Source: Mucilaginibacter sp. OK283
Lineage (GTDB): Bacteria > Bacteroidota > Bacteroidia > Sphingobacteriales > Sphingobacteriaceae
DNA length: 64,000 bases
Direction: 5' to 3'
Assembly (NCBI RefSeq): GCF_900110415.1
Contig: NZ_FODR01000003.1
Location: 248,001-312,000 of the forward strand
Shown: positions 7,900 through 17,874 of the stretch, in pieces
How positions within the stretch are numbered: the first letter of the stretch is position 1
How the letters are laid out: each line of letters opens with the position of its first letter
Position numbers and translations under genes: made by a program
Notes under the pieces: model-generated
What the model was told of the DNA's origin: nothing
Databases searched by the model: none
What the model saw: only the letters and a program-made list of their open reading frames with translations

Positions 7900-10365
7900 A
7901 TGAAAATATTATACCTATTTTTAATACTCTTAATGCCATCAGTAAGCGCTTTAGCCCAATCCGGGCTTTTAAAAGGCCGCCTCACGGCCGGTAGCGAACC
8001 GTTGGCTTATGGCTCCGTTACCATAACAGGCACAACTATAGGTACCACGGCCAATGAAAAAGGGTATTATCAACTGCAAAATATTGCCCCGGGAAATTAC
8101 GAAGTATCTTTTTCGGCAATTGGGTACCTGCCCGAGAAGGCCAGGGTAACTATTGTTAAACAACAAGCTACCATTTTAAACGGCAACCTGAAAGAGAATT
8201 ACTCAAAACTGAACGAGGTGGTTATAACCGGCGTATCACGGGCTACCGAACTTCGGCGCAATCCCGTGCCTATTGCCGTGATGACTAAAAAGGAGATGAA
8301 CGAGAATGTAAACAACAACATTATTGATGCCATAGTAAAAGGCGTGCCCGGCGTAAGTGCGGTTACCACGGGGCCTAATATCTCCAAACCTTTTATAAGG
8401 GGACTGGGGTATAACCGGGTATTAACCTTGTATGATGGCATCAGGCAGGAAGGGCAGCAATGGGGCGATGAACACGGCATCGAGATAGACCAGTATGGCA
8501 TTGGCAGGGCCGAAGTGATTAAAGGCCCGGCCAGCTTAACCTACGGTTCCGACGCTATTGCAGGTGTTATTAACCTGATACCGGCTGTACCTAACGGGGC
8601 GGATAGCGTATTGAAAGGCGACTATGTGGCCGATTACCATACCAACAATGGCATGGTTGGCACATCACTTGGATTGGCCTACAAAAATAAAGACTGGCAA
8701 TACACCTTCAGGGCTACAGCTAAGGCAGCGCATGATTACCGGGATAAAATTGACGGTTTAGTTTACAATACCGGTTTCCGGGAATACAATTTATCGGGTA
8801 TGGCCAGGGTTGATAAAAAATGGGGGTACTCCCAAATAGCCGCAACAATATATGATAACCGGCAGGAAATTCCAGATGGCAGCCGCGATTCGCTCACCCG
8901 GCGGTTTACCAGGCAAGTAAAGGAGCTTGCTGCAGATAATATTAAAAACCGGCCCGCGGTTAGTAACGATGATTTAAACTCATACGCCATAGCACCACTT
9001 CACCAGCGCATTCAGCATTACCGCATTTATAGCCATAACCAGGTAAAGTTGGGCAATGGCAGCCTGGATGCCACCATTGGCCTGCAGCAGAGCACCCGAA
9101 GGGAATACAACCACCCTACTTTAGCGCAGCAGGCCGGTTTGTATGTAGTGCTCAATACCCTTAATTACGACCTGAAATATAACCTGCCCACATTTGCCGG
9201 TATTGAAAGTACCGTGGGCATTAACGGCATGTACCAGGCCAACCGCAGCAAGGCGGCTACCGATTTCCCGATACCTGATTATAACCTGTTTGATGCCGGC
9301 GCTTTTATTTTCGCTAAAAAAAGCTTTGGCAAGCTGGATCTTTCCGGAGGCTTAAGGTATGATAACCGCCACATCAGCTGGAATGATTTTTATGTTGGGC
9401 CTAATGTGGCCAACGGCTTTGAGCAGCAGGTTAAACTGCCTGATACAGCAGGCGCACATTTGCAGTTCCCGGCATTCAAGCACGTTTACAAAGGCATCTC
9501 GGGCAGTTTGGGGCTTACTTATAACGTTAATGAAAGGCTGTTGCTTAAAGCCAATATCGGCAGGGGCTACCGGGCACCCAACATCACCGAAATTGGCTCC
9601 AACGGCCTCGACCCGGGCGCGCACATTGTTTACCTGGGCGACAGGAGTTTTAATCCCGAATTTAGCTTACAGGAAGACCTGGGTGTAATTGCTTACCTGA
9701 AAGATGCTGACCTTATTGCTGAGTTTTTTAATAACCAGATTGATAATTACATTTACCAGGCCAAGCTAACCGATGCCGCCGGCAACCCGGTAATAATTGT
9801 TCCAGGTAACAGCACGTACCAATACCAGCAGTCGAGGGCCCGGCTTTATGGTGCGGAGTTTACGGTTAACCTGCATCCGCAAAAATTGAAGTGGCTGGCA
9901 TTTAATAACAGCATAGCGTATGTTACCGGTATTAACCAAAACCAACAGCTTATCCAAAAGTCAAACGGCGCGGCAAAGTATCTGCCTTTTATACCCCCGC
10001 TGCATTTGCGCAGCGAGATAAAGATTACCCTGCAACAGGCTTATGGAGCGTTTTCAAAAATCTGGTTTAAAACGGAAGCTGATGCCTATGCCACTCAAAA
10101 CCGGTTTTATGCCCTGGATAATACCGAAACCGCCACGCCCGGCTATACACTTATCAACATCGGCGCGGGTACAACCATAAAACGAAGATCGGAAAAAACT
10201 TTTTGCGAGGTTTTTTTACAGGTAGATAATTTGTTTGATACGGCCTATCAATCTAACCTGAACAGGCTAAAGTATTTTGAATATTATACAGCTTCGCCTA
10301 ATGGTCGCCTGGGTATTTATAACATTGGTCGCAATGTGAGTTTTAAGGTGATATTTCCTTTTTGA
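7900..10365 (+). CDS. TonB-dependent receptor
   Basis: This is an outer-membrane receptor of 821 residues for active uptake of a ligand driven by TonB. I chose ATG 7900 because it gives a normal signal peptide (MKILYLFLILLMPS, cleavage near ALAQ); an upstream in-frame start would add 11 residues before it. Domains in order are a carboxypeptidase-like beta-sandwich (LKGRLTAGSEPL to about 100), a plug domain with PFIRGLGYNRVL and EVIKGPASLTYGSDAIAGVIN, and a beta-barrel ending in Phe (VIFPF). The plug has the histidine- and acid-rich GDEHGIE stretch. The ligand is unknown; the upstream DtxR-like box suggests metal or siderophore. No SusD partner is adjacent, so it is not a polysaccharide locus. 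Confidence 0.9.
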   Translation: MKILYLFLILLMPSVSALAQSGLLKGRLTAGSEPLAYGSVTITGTTIGTTANEKGYYQLQNIAPGNYEVSFSAIGYLPEKARVTIVKQQATILNGNLKENYSKLNEVVITGVSRATELRRNPVPIAVMTKKEMNENVNNNIIDAIVKGVPGVSAVTTGPNISKPFIRGLGYNRVLTLYDGIRQEGQQWGDEHGIEIDQYGIGRAEVIKGPASLTYGSDAIAGVINLIPAVPNGADSVLKGDYVADYHTNNGMVGTSLGLAYKNKDWQYTFRATAKAAHDYRDKIDGLVYNTGFREYNLSGMARVDKKWGYSQIAATIYDNRQEIPDGSRDSLTRRFTRQVKELAADNIKNRPAVSNDDLNSYAIAPLHQRIQHYRIYSHNQVKLGNGSLDATIGLQQSTRREYNHPTLAQQAGLYVVLNTLNYDLKYNLPTFAGIESTVGINGMYQANRSKAATDFPIPDYNLFDAGAFIFAKKSFGKLDLSGGLRYDNRHISWNDFYVGPNVANGFEQQVKLPDTAGAHLQFPAFKHVYKGISGSLGLTYNVNERLLLKANIGRGYRAPNITEIGSNGLDPGAHIVYLGDRSFNPEFSLQEDLGVIAYLKDADLIAEFFNNQIDNYIYQAKLTDAAGNPVIIVPGNSTYQYQQSRARLYGAEFTVNLHPQKLKWLAFNNSIAYVTGINQNQQLIQKSNGAAKYLPFIPPLHLRSEIKITLQQAYGAFSKIWFKTEADAYATQNRFYALDNTETATPGYTLINIGAGTTIKRRSEKTFCEVFLQVDNLFDTAYQSNLNRLKYFEYYTASPNGRLGIYNIGRNVSFKVIFPF

Positions 10366-10379
10366 TAAAATAGAGGCTG

Positions 10380-11138
10380 TTATTTAACCACCTTCAGCCT
10401 GGTTGATGATTTTTCAACATTTTTAAGGTTGAGGCGAAGGAAATAACCGCATTGGCTTGCTGTTTCGCACATTTCAACATCATCTATTACATAGGTCCAG
10501 TCGCCATTTTTAAAGGTATACGTCCAGCCGCCCTGGGTACCTTGGGCTTCTTCAACACCATTGATTAGTACCAGGTCGGGTTTTGACGAGGTTGGGCGGC
10601 CCTGGCTCCAGGATACATACCTCAGTTTTTGGCCAACCCTGTCAATACGGATCAGTAATTTGGGCGATTGTAATACCAATAAATTCTCGTCCCAATGGCT
10701 TACCGTTGGATATATTTTGCTTTGAATTTGTTTAGTAAGTTGGTTTCTAAGAGTTGTTTCGCGTCTTGAAATAACACTGATGCCAGTGATATTACCACGA
10801 TCGTCTAACCACATGTCTCCGTGAAAATCTCCTCCAACCAAACCATAACCGCCGTGGTGTTCAAATACAACTGTGTCATTAAAGCGCTCAAACTTTTTCT
10901 TGAAGGAGGCATCAAACAATACCGGAAAATAAGCTACAAATTCGTTGGCATTGGTAATGTCTTTTAGCGGGTTTTGCCGTATTAAGGGATAGGCCACCAA
11001 TTTTGATAATTCCTGCGCTTTATCGGCCTTTATCAACTTAAATATTTCCTTGTATCTTTTTATAATTGAAGCTGGTGCCTGGGCCTGGGCACTTGGGATA
11101 ATAAATAAAAACAGGGCTGCACAGATGATGTTTTTCAT
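10380..11138 (-). CDS. Secreted hypothetical protein
   Basis: I place the start at ATG 11138 because it gives a signal peptide (MKNIICAALFLFIIPSAQAQ); the longer frame adds 24 residues that do not look like protein. The mature protein of about 230 residues begins with an all-helical stretch (IIKRYKEIFKLIKADKAQEL). It has two Cys in MCETASQCG near the C terminus that could pair. I recognise no family with confidence. It converges with the TonB receptor gene and ends only 15 bp from it, so a shared terminator is likely but none is obvious. Confidence 0.7.
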   Translation of the reverse strand: MKNIICAALFLFIIPSAQAQAPASIIKRYKEIFKLIKADKAQELSKLVAYPLIRQNPLKDITNANEFVAYFPVLFDASFKKKFERFNDTVVFEHHGGYGLVGGDFHGDMWLDDRGNITGISVISRRETTLRNQLTKQIQSKIYPTVSHWDENLLVLQSPKLLIRIDRVGQKLRYVSWSQGRPTSSKPDLVLINGVEEAQGTQGGWTYTFKNGDWTYVIDDVEMCETASQCGYFLRLNLKNVEKSSTRLKVVK

Positions 11139-11465
11139 TGGTTTAAGGCTAATTAATGCCGTGATTGTGCATATCAAATTGTCGCTACGGACTATTTTGG
11201 CTAAAGCCATTAACTTCCAATTTATGCTTGTCCGTCCCTTAAAAGGGACGGCAATGGATTATTTAATTCATTGCCGTTGGCTTCAGCCAACGGACAAAGA
11301 TTCAACAGGAATGGGGCTTTAGCCCAATTCACCTATATAAACGGCAACCTTAAGCAATATTCGTTTAGCAACAATTTGATTTGCACCCTGCCGCGATGGA
11401 CGGTTTTCAAATATACATTTGTATCTTTAATTGGCAATGGCAATTTAATATTTCAATTAACGACG
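11139..11465. repeat. Intergenic palindromic repeats between divergent genes
   Basis: This 327-bp region contains a hairpin CCGTCCCTTAAAAGGGACGG near 11233 and a second one, CCGTTGGCTTCAGCCAACGG, near 11273. Both are of the short palindromic type that also fills 21484-22020. Promoters for the secreted protein (minus) and ankyrin gene (plus) must lie here, but I cannot place them. Confidence 0.6.
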
Positions 11466-12356
11466 ATGAAAAATTCTGACATTACTAATCCGCTTTTCCG
11501 GCAGGCTGTAGAAGCTATTGAAAATGGTGATATTGAATTATTAACCACTTCAGTAACGGAAAATCAACGGTTGGTACAGGATAAGCTCGACCTTCCCGAG
11601 CCCGGTTATTTCCAAAATCCTTACCTGCTTTGGTTTGTGGCAGATAACCCAATCCGCAATGGCAAGCTGCCTCCCAATATTGTGGATGTTACCCAACTGC
11701 TCATAGGCTTTGTAAAAGTATTTGCCGCAGGTACCATGCAACAACAGCTGGATTATGCCCTTGGCCTGGTAGCAACCGGAAGGATCCCCCGCGAATGCGG
11801 CGTGCAAATAGCCCTGATGGATGCACTGATTGATGCCGGTGCAAACCCCGGCGGCGGTTTGGGTGCATTGGCCCACGGCAATTTTGACGCCGCCGCACAT
11901 CTCATTAATCGCGGAGGCAAACTTACCCTGGCTGCCGCCATCGGGCTGGATAGGATGGACGACGTGATCCGTTTTACAGCAGGGGCTGATAAAGCCGAAT
12001 TGCTGGTGGCCTTAACCGTTGCCGGCTTTTACGGTAAGCCCCCAATGATAACCTACCTGCTAAATTTAGGTGCCAATCCGAATGGCTATCCGGAAAATGA
12101 TGCCGGTTTTCACAGCCATGCCACACCACTGCACCAGGCCGTATATTCCGGCTCATTGGAGTGCGTAAAGCTATTGGTTGAAGCAGGGGCAAAGCTGGAT
12201 ATCACAGACAGTGTATATAACGGTACACCGCTTGGCTGGGCCCTGCACATGGAAAATGATGAAAGTCCGAATGAAGAAGCCAGGAGAAATTTTGCAGAAA
12301 TAGCGGATTATTTAAGGAAAGAAGCCCATTCAAACTCCCGCCAGGGAGAGCTTTAA
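11466..12356 (+). CDS. Ankyrin-repeat protein
   Basis: I place the start at ATG 11466 (MKNSDITNPLFRQAVEAIENGD), giving 296 residues. The upstream in-frame part runs through a repeat and is not convincing coding sequence. Ankyrin repeats are clearest in the second half, with ATPLHQAVYSGSLECVKLLVEAGA followed by GTPLGWALHMEND. Earlier segments (LLVALTVAGFYGKPPMITYLLNLGANPNG) fit degenerate repeats. There is no signal peptide, so a cytoplasmic protein-binding role is likely. The last residues (SRQGEL) are encoded in a palindrome-rich stretch that continues after the stop, so the C terminus may have been altered by a repeat. Confidence 0.8.
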   Translation: MKNSDITNPLFRQAVEAIENGDIELLTTSVTENQRLVQDKLDLPEPGYFQNPYLLWFVADNPIRNGKLPPNIVDVTQLLIGFVKVFAAGTMQQQLDYALGLVATGRIPRECGVQIALMDALIDAGANPGGGLGALAHGNFDAAAHLINRGGKLTLAAAIGLDRMDDVIRFTAGADKAELLVALTVAGFYGKPPMITYLLNLGANPNGYPENDAGFHSHATPLHQAVYSGSLECVKLLVEAGAKLDITDSVYNGTPLGWALHMENDESPNEEARRNFAEIADYLRKEAHSNSRQGEL

Positions 12357-12476
12357 ATTAAAAGTCCCCATAACCGGGAGAGATTTAGAGGCCGCCGTTC
12401 TCTTTTTATAGCTAAACGCTACCAAGGGCACAACTTTTTGCTCTATCTTTATGGCACCCGATCATCTATTATTTTT

Positions 12477-15400
12477 ATGCCCATCCCAATAAAAAAAATA
12501 CTCGTTAAAATGCTTAAAATTACAGGTATTACCTTGGTGAGCCTGTTGGCATTAATGTTTTTACTGCCATACCTGTTTCCGCAAACCGTTACCAATAAAA
12601 TAAAGCAATGGGCGGGCAGCAGTATTAATGGCAAGCTCAATTTTTCGGGCACAAGCCTGTCCTTCTTCAAAAAATTCCCGGCGCTTACGCTTACATTGAA
12701 TGATTTTTCACTCAATGGCAGCGCCCCTTTTCAAAACGATACGCTGGTAGCAGCAAAAGAGGTATCGCTGGCAATTGACCTTTCCTCGGTATTTAAAAGC
12801 AAAATAAACATTAACCGCGTTTATCTGAGCAAAGCTACTATCAATATCCAGGTAGATAGCGCAGGGCATGCCAATTACAACGTGTACAAAGCCAAGCCAG
12901 CCCAACCGGCACAGGCAACGGATACCGCAAGTGCATCATTGGGTATCGAGCAGATTTTAATTGAAAAAAGCCACCTGGTTTATAACGATAAATCGATGCC
13001 ATTGCTGGTTGATGCCCGCGATTTTAACTACCAGGGCAGGGGCGACCTGAGCAAAGATGTGTTTGACCTGTATACCCATACCGAAATTGGCTCTGTCGAT
13101 TTTACTTATGGCGGTCAAACCTACATCTACCATAAAAAAGTAAATGCCGATTTAGTTACCAGTATCAATACCAAATCGCTGGCTTTCGTGTTTCAAAAAA
13201 ACAACCTGATGATTAATCAGCTGCCGGTTGATTTTAAAGGCCGGTTTGAGTTTTTGAAAGATGGTTACGATATGGATTTCAGGATAAAATCCGATCAGCA
13301 AGACCTGAGCGATATTTTTACCGCCCTGCCCGCCCAATACGCCAAATGGACGGATGATACCGAGCTAAACGGCAACGGGAAAATCACGATGTCGCTTGTT
13401 GGTAAGTACATTGCCGCCACCAAACAAATGCCCGACCTGGATTTTAGTATGAAAGTACGCGATGGCTACATCGCCAATAAAAAAACGCCCGAGCCAGTAA
13501 AAAACCTGTACCTGAATATGGAGGCCAAAGTGCCGGGCTGTAACCCCGATAGCCTGAACCTTAATATCGACTCGATTTATTTTAATATCGGGAAGGATTA
13601 CTTTGGGTCGGTTATTAAAGTGAAGGGCGTTAAATCGCCGCAGATCTTCGCCAAAATAAATACCGAGATTGACCTGGAAAAATGGAACAAAGCTTTTGGG
13701 GTAAAGGCATTTGATGTAAAGGGACGCTACTCGCTGCACATGGTAGCCGAAGGTAAATATGCTACCGGGATAAAGAAAACAGGTATCAGGCATCATATTG
13801 ATACCGTGATTACCAGTATCCCTAAGTTTACGCTGCATTCTGCTTTCAGGGACGGATATTTTAAATATGCCAACCTGCCTGAGGCCATGAAAAACGTAAG
13901 CTTTAACCTTGATGCCAACTGCCCCGACCAAAACCCGGCCCATGCCACTATGGCCATGACCAACCTGAACATTAACGCGCTGAACAACTATATTAAAGGC
14001 TATTTAAAACTAAGCAACACCGCAGGTGCCTTAATTGATGTCAACCTGAAAGCAAAATTTGATCTTGCCGATATCAAAAAGTTTTACCCGGTTGATAGCA
14101 TCGGTTTGCGCGGCAACCTGGATGCCGATGTACAAACCAAAGGCAGGTATATCCCGGCCAACAGGATTTTCCCGGTTACCAACGCGCAGATTGATTTGCA
14201 CGGCGGCTACATCCAAACCAAATATTACCCGCACCCGGTTGAAAACCTGGAGATCAGCACAGCCATCAGCAACAGCACCGGATCATTAAAAGGCCTGAAG
14301 GTGAATATCAAACCGGTATCCTTCACCTTCGAAGGGCAGCCTTTCATGTTGAAAGCCAACCTCAAAAACTTTGATAACCTGGATTATGCCATCAATTCGC
14401 ACGGATCGTTGGATGTTGGTAAAATTTATAAGGTTTTTGCCATGGCAGGTTACAATGTAAAAGGGCTTATCACCACTAACCTATCCTTAAAAGGCAAGCA
14501 AAGCGATGCCATCGCCGGCCGGTATGATCAATTGGCCAACTCGGGTACCATGAAGGTGAAAGATTTAATTTTAACATCCGAATTGTTCCCCAAGCCATTC
14601 CTCATTAAAACGGGCCTGTTTAGCTTCAACCAGGATAAAATGAAGTTTGATCAGTTTACCGCCAATTACGGTAAATCGGTTATTGTGCTTAACGGCTCGT
14701 TATCCAATGTGATAGATTATGCCGTAAAACCCAATTCACCATTAAAAGGAGAGTTTAACTTAAGCAGCGGCTTGATCATTGCCGATGACTTTACAGCTTT
14801 TGCCAGCGGCCCCTCTACCCCAAAAGCGGCCAAATCGGGCGTTATCCTGGTACCCGCCAACCTCGATCTGAATTTTACTGCCGATGTTAAAAAAGTAAAA
14901 TATAACGGCCTGGACATTAATGATGCCAAAGGGCAAATGAGCGTAAGCAAAGGCCAGATAGTTTTAAAACAAACCGGCTTTACCCTGATAGGTGCGCCGG
15001 TAGTAATGGATGCTACCTATGGCAGTATCAGCCCGCAAAAAGCTTATTTTGATTACCATATTGATGCCAAAGATTTTGACATTAAAAAGGCTTATAAAGA
15101 AGTGAAATTATTTCACGACATGGCCTCATCTGCAGCAAATGCCGAGGGTATCGTATCGTTGGATTACAAATTAAGCGGTAAGCTTAACGGCGATATGAAA
15201 CCCGTTTATCCATCGCTGAAGGGCGGGGGAGTGCTCTCAGTTAAAAAGGTAAAAGTAAAAGGCTTTAAATTATTTAGTGCAGTAGGTAAAACAACCGGGC
15301 GCGATAGCCTGGGCGGCAAAAATGATGTAAGCAAGGTTGATATTAAAACTACTATAGCCAATAATATCATCACCATTCAGCGTACCAAAATGAGGATGGC

Positions 15401-15593
15401 CGGCTTCCGCCCGAGGTTTGAGGGGCAGGTAAGTTTTGATGGCAAGCTAAACCTGCAATTCCGCCTTGGCCTACCGCCATTGGGTATCTTTGGTATCCCG
15501 ATGACCATTACAGGCACCCAGGAAAAACCAATAGTTCATTTAGGCAAAGGCAAAAAAGAAGACGAGCTAAAGGAGACGCCGGAAGGGGAGTAG
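12477..15593 (+). CDS. AsmA-family envelope protein
   Basis: This very large protein has 1038 residues from ATG 12477; a start at 12510 (MLKITGITLV) is also possible. It carries one N-terminal membrane helix (about residues 12-36), followed by long beta-rich repeats typical of AsmA-like proteins. A C-terminal AsmA_2-like segment contains LGIFGIPMTITGTQEKPIVHLG. Family knowledge places such proteins in the periplasm, anchored in the inner membrane, where they are linked to outer-membrane assembly or lipid transport. It stands alone on the plus strand; its 3' end is followed by a palindromic repeat (15601-15637). Confidence 0.85.
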   Translation: MPIPIKKILVKMLKITGITLVSLLALMFLLPYLFPQTVTNKIKQWAGSSINGKLNFSGTSLSFFKKFPALTLTLNDFSLNGSAPFQNDTLVAAKEVSLAIDLSSVFKSKININRVYLSKATINIQVDSAGHANYNVYKAKPAQPAQATDTASASLGIEQILIEKSHLVYNDKSMPLLVDARDFNYQGRGDLSKDVFDLYTHTEIGSVDFTYGGQTYIYHKKVNADLVTSINTKSLAFVFQKNNLMINQLPVDFKGRFEFLKDGYDMDFRIKSDQQDLSDIFTALPAQYAKWTDDTELNGNGKITMSLVGKYIAATKQMPDLDFSMKVRDGYIANKKTPEPVKNLYLNMEAKVPGCNPDSLNLNIDSIYFNIGKDYFGSVIKVKGVKSPQIFAKINTEIDLEKWNKAFGVKAFDVKGRYSLHMVAEGKYATGIKKTGIRHHIDTVITSIPKFTLHSAFRDGYFKYANLPEAMKNVSFNLDANCPDQNPAHATMAMTNLNINALNNYIKGYLKLSNTAGALIDVNLKAKFDLADIKKFYPVDSIGLRGNLDADVQTKGRYIPANRIFPVTNAQIDLHGGYIQTKYYPHPVENLEISTAISNSTGSLKGLKVNIKPVSFTFEGQPFMLKANLKNFDNLDYAINSHGSLDVGKIYKVFAMAGYNVKGLITTNLSLKGKQSDAIAGRYDQLANSGTMKVKDLILTSELFPKPFLIKTGLFSFNQDKMKFDQFTANYGKSVIVLNGSLSNVIDYAVKPNSPLKGEFNLSSGLIIADDFTAFASGPSTPKAAKSGVILVPANLDLNFTADVKKVKYNGLDINDAKGQMSVSKGQIVLKQTGFTLIGAPVVMDATYGSISPQKAYFDYHIDAKDFDIKKAYKEVKLFHDMASSAANAEGIVSLDYKLSGKLNGDMKPVYPSLKGGGVLSVKKVKVKGFKLFSAVGKTTGRDSLGGKNDVSKVDIKTTIANNIITIQRTKMRMAGFRPRFEGQVSFDGKLNLQFRLGLPPLGIFGIPMTITGTQEKPIVHLGKGKKEDELKETPEGE

Positions 15594-15600
15594 GGGGAGG

Positions 15601-15637
15601 ATTTCGGAATAAGGATTTTCGATTTCGGATTTTTGCT
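15601..15637. repeat. GATTTCGGATTT-type dispersed repeat
   Basis: A short inverted/tandem motif based on TTTCGGAT and TTTTCGATTTCGG follows the AsmA gene. The same family is found inside leuS at 54405-54475 and, as a partial copy, at 35791-35812. Confidence 0.6.
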
Positions 15638-15716
15638 TAAATCATCCACTTTGAACGGTGGCTACGACTCGCCCAGGCTACGCTGCGCTGAAATAAAGAG
15701 CAACGGAAAACTTTTC

Positions 15717-15786
15717 AAGCCCCTCTTTCCTGCGCAGCAGAAGAAAGGGTAACGGGCGTAGTCTCGTCGGGTGAGTCTTCGCCGCC
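15717..15786. repeat. Second copy of the AAGCCCCTCTTTCC element
   Basis: This 70-bp GC-rich element matches 7584-7653 over its length: the same AAGCCCCTCTTTCC start, a purine-rich complement (AAGAAAGGGT), then CGGGCG and GGGTGAGTCTTCGCCGCC. The two copies differ mainly in the hairpin loop and at a few transitions. Confidence 0.75.
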
Positions 15787-15802
15787 TTGATATGCCAGTT
15801 TA

Positions 15803-16063
15803 CTACGGTATCAAATCCATCAGCTTCAACACATCCTTAGCCTTATACTCGCTTAACCAGGTATTACCGGGCTGGATGCTGCATACAGGGGCAAACTTGC
15901 AGCGGTCGGTACATTCGGTTTCTATTACTTCAATTTCGCTATCGCCGTGGTAATGTTTGGCGTATGATCGGGCCAGCTTGTACATATCTTTTCCACCCCT
16001 TTTGCCGCATTTGCTACCGGTGCACACATACAATACTTTGTCGGGAATGGTAAATTTACTCAT
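15803..16063 (-). CDS. Thioredoxin-like 2Fe-2S ferredoxin domain protein
   Basis: This 86-residue protein has the cysteine pattern of thioredoxin-fold 2Fe-2S ferredoxins. Two cysteines occur in VCTGSKCGKRGG (about residues 14-19) and further ones in TECTDRCKFAPVC. Such proteins carry electrons; the partner here is unknown. It lies 92 bp downstream of the DUF3095 gene on the same strand, so they may share a transcript. No signal peptide is present. The length fits a minimal single domain. The alternative of a non-redox metal-binding protein cannot be excluded from sequence. Confidence 0.75.
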   Translation of the reverse strand: MSKFTIPDKVLYVCTGSKCGKRGGKDMYKLARSYAKHYHGDSEIEVIETECTDRCKFAPVCSIQPGNTWLSEYKAKDVLKLMDLIP

Positions 16064-16155
16064 AGCGGGTTTTATTAAGGTATGTTGATAATAACAAAGT
16101 TAGTACAATTATGTTGTACCCGGTTTGCAAGATTAGGCAGGGTTGCAGGATGATC

Positions 16156-17304
16156 TTACTTATTCAACTTCGCCTTTATTACTTTGGCAGCCTGCGTATA
16201 GCCGCCTTCGGCACCGTCGACAAAATGAATGTGGCCATCGTCGAGGTCACGTACGTAGCACGACATTACAGATTCGCTACTTACATGCAGGCCATAGCAT
16301 AGCTCGCTGTCGGTTTCCATTTTGTCCAGCCTGTTTTGTAGATTCCTTCGCTGCGATGAGGTACCACTTATTACGGTATTTATCTTACCGTCGATTACCA
16401 GCGTGTCCGACATTTCTACAAGTTTTTCCAGGTAGTGCTTACCTTTCCTGGTAGTAAAAAAGATAAAGCCATATAAATTGGTCAGCCAGGCTATTATCAG
16501 CTTAAAAAACGGCACCTTTCCTATACTCACCCGCATCTCGGTACCAATACGGTTAAAGGTGGTTTTAAGCTTCAGTTGGGGTACCGATATAGGAGTCCGC
16601 TTTTTCTCATCGCCATAAACCTCATCTATATGGCACATTACTTTTCTGAAAGCTTCCGGTTGCCGGTCTTCATCCGAAGCGATAACCAGTAGCGACAGTA
16701 CTTCGTTGGTGTTTTCGGGCGGGGCTATTTTATCCCAGCGGCATTGCATCCCGGTAAGGTCAAGTTCGTTTAATTGGGCCTCATAATTTAACAATCCCTG
16801 GCGCCCTTTAATAACCTTTTCGGCATAGCTTAACCCATTGCCCAAAACAACGGGGATTGAAAACGCTTCGGAAATGCGATGTTTGGCTATCCGGAGCTTG
16901 TATCCCTCGTGATAAACCTGTTTTACCGGCAGGGTGCCGGTACGCAGGTCAATCTGAAAATTAGTTAGGGTGTTTTCGCTGTACAACACAAGCGCCTGCA
17001 TTGCTTCACCCAAAATAACCGGCGGCACCATAAACGTTGCGCCGTCGCCACCAAAAAAGAAGGGGACGGTAACATTAGCTTTTAAAGCAATGTTAAGTAC
17101 GGCGACTATACTGCCGGTAGCAATGAGGTTTACATTTTGCGATCCGCCTGCAAGCACTGCCTGTGTTGAGCCCTTAATATCGGTTAGGACGACATGCCAA
17201 TCATCAGGGACATCCCTAAATAAATCTTCTCTAATAAAAAGATTGCCAAGCGGGATGTTGTTAACCGGCAGGCTGCTATAAAATTGATGTTGATTTGCTG
17301 ACAT
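16156..17304 (-). CDS. DUF3095 family protein (cyclase-like fold)
   Basis: This 382-residue protein matches the family I know as DUF3095, with WHVVLTDIKGSTQAVLAGG near residue 36 and VPFFFGGDGATFMVPP near residue 80. The DIKGST and GGDGATF motifs resemble the metal- and nucleotide-binding strands of class III cyclases and GGDEF-like domains. A nucleotidyl-cyclase-like activity has been suspected for the family but is not shown by this sequence. No transmembrane helix is strong, although the segment around LIIAWLTNLYGFIFF near residue 270 is hydrophobic. It is upstream of the 2Fe-2S protein. Confidence 0.8.
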   Translation of the reverse strand: MSANQHQFYSSLPVNNIPLGNLFIREDLFRDVPDDWHVVLTDIKGSTQAVLAGGSQNVNLIATGSIVAVLNIALKANVTVPFFFGGDGATFMVPPVILGEAMQALVLYSENTLTNFQIDLRTGTLPVKQVYHEGYKLRIAKHRISEAFSIPVVLGNGLSYAEKVIKGRQGLLNYEAQLNELDLTGMQCRWDKIAPPENTNEVLSLLVIASDEDRQPEAFRKVMCHIDEVYGDEKKRTPISVPQLKLKTTFNRIGTEMRVSIGKVPFFKLIIAWLTNLYGFIFFTTRKGKHYLEKLVEMSDTLVIDGKINTVISGTSSQRRNLQNRLDKMETDSELCYGLHVSSESVMSCYVRDLDDGHIHFVDGAEGGYTQAAKVIKAKLNK

Positions 17305-17515
17305 GAATGTATAAATATACCAACCATATTAAATTAAACCGACTGGTTTTTGCCAACATGCTTTTTTATTGTTTTTGGCCGGTTTAACCGAATTACGAAA
17401 AAGCGTGCGGCAGCGATTAAGAAAATAAAAATATTATTTGCGTAACTCATGGGTTAGCCATAAACTTGATTAACGCATAATTAACCCTTAAAGCCACTTA
17501 ATCTGAAGATATAGT

Positions 17516-17872
17516 ATGAAAGCAATTGAAATTATCTCCATTCCGGTAACCAACCAGCAGGCCGCCAAGACATTTTACCAAAAACTGGGCTTCGAAGTTA
17601 TTGTGGAAGCGCCATTTGGGCCAAACGGTTCGCAATGGATCCAGATGGGATACCCGGATTCGGCTGTTACTATCACCCTGGTAAACTGGTTTCCTGATAT
17701 GCCCGCCGGCAGCGTGCGCGGCTTTGTAATTAAAACCGACGACCTGGATGCCGACATTGCCGATCTTACCGCCAAAGGCATCCAATTAGGTAAAGTTGAC
17801 GAAACCCCATGGGGCAAATTCCTGAACATCAAAGATCCGGACGGAAATGTGATGAGTTTGCATGGGGAATGA
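17516..17872 (+). CDS. VOC-family protein (glyoxalase/bleomycin-resistance fold)
   Basis: This 118-residue single-domain protein follows the vicinal-oxygen-chelate pattern. It has IPVTNQQAAKTFYQKLGFEV at the start, a central strand VRGFVIKTDDLDADIADL, and a final WGKFLNIKDPDGNVMSLHG with the usual DPDGN turn and C-terminal acceptor strand. The substrate cannot be told from sequence. It is monocistronic and is followed by a long palindromic repeat at 17875-18078. Confidence 0.85.
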   Translation: MKAIEIISIPVTNQQAAKTFYQKLGFEVIVEAPFGPNGSQWIQMGYPDSAVTITLVNWFPDMPAGSVRGFVIKTDDLDADIADLTAKGIQLGKVDETPWGKFLNIKDPDGNVMSLHGE

Positions 17873-17874
17873 GC

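Noticed and set aside
9352..9688. Overlapping ORFs on both strands within the TonB receptor
   Set aside because: They are shadows of a well-supported coding sequence with clear domain structure.
11271..11465. N-terminal extension of the ankyrin protein
   Set aside because: The extension is encoded by palindromic intergenic DNA and has no domain character.
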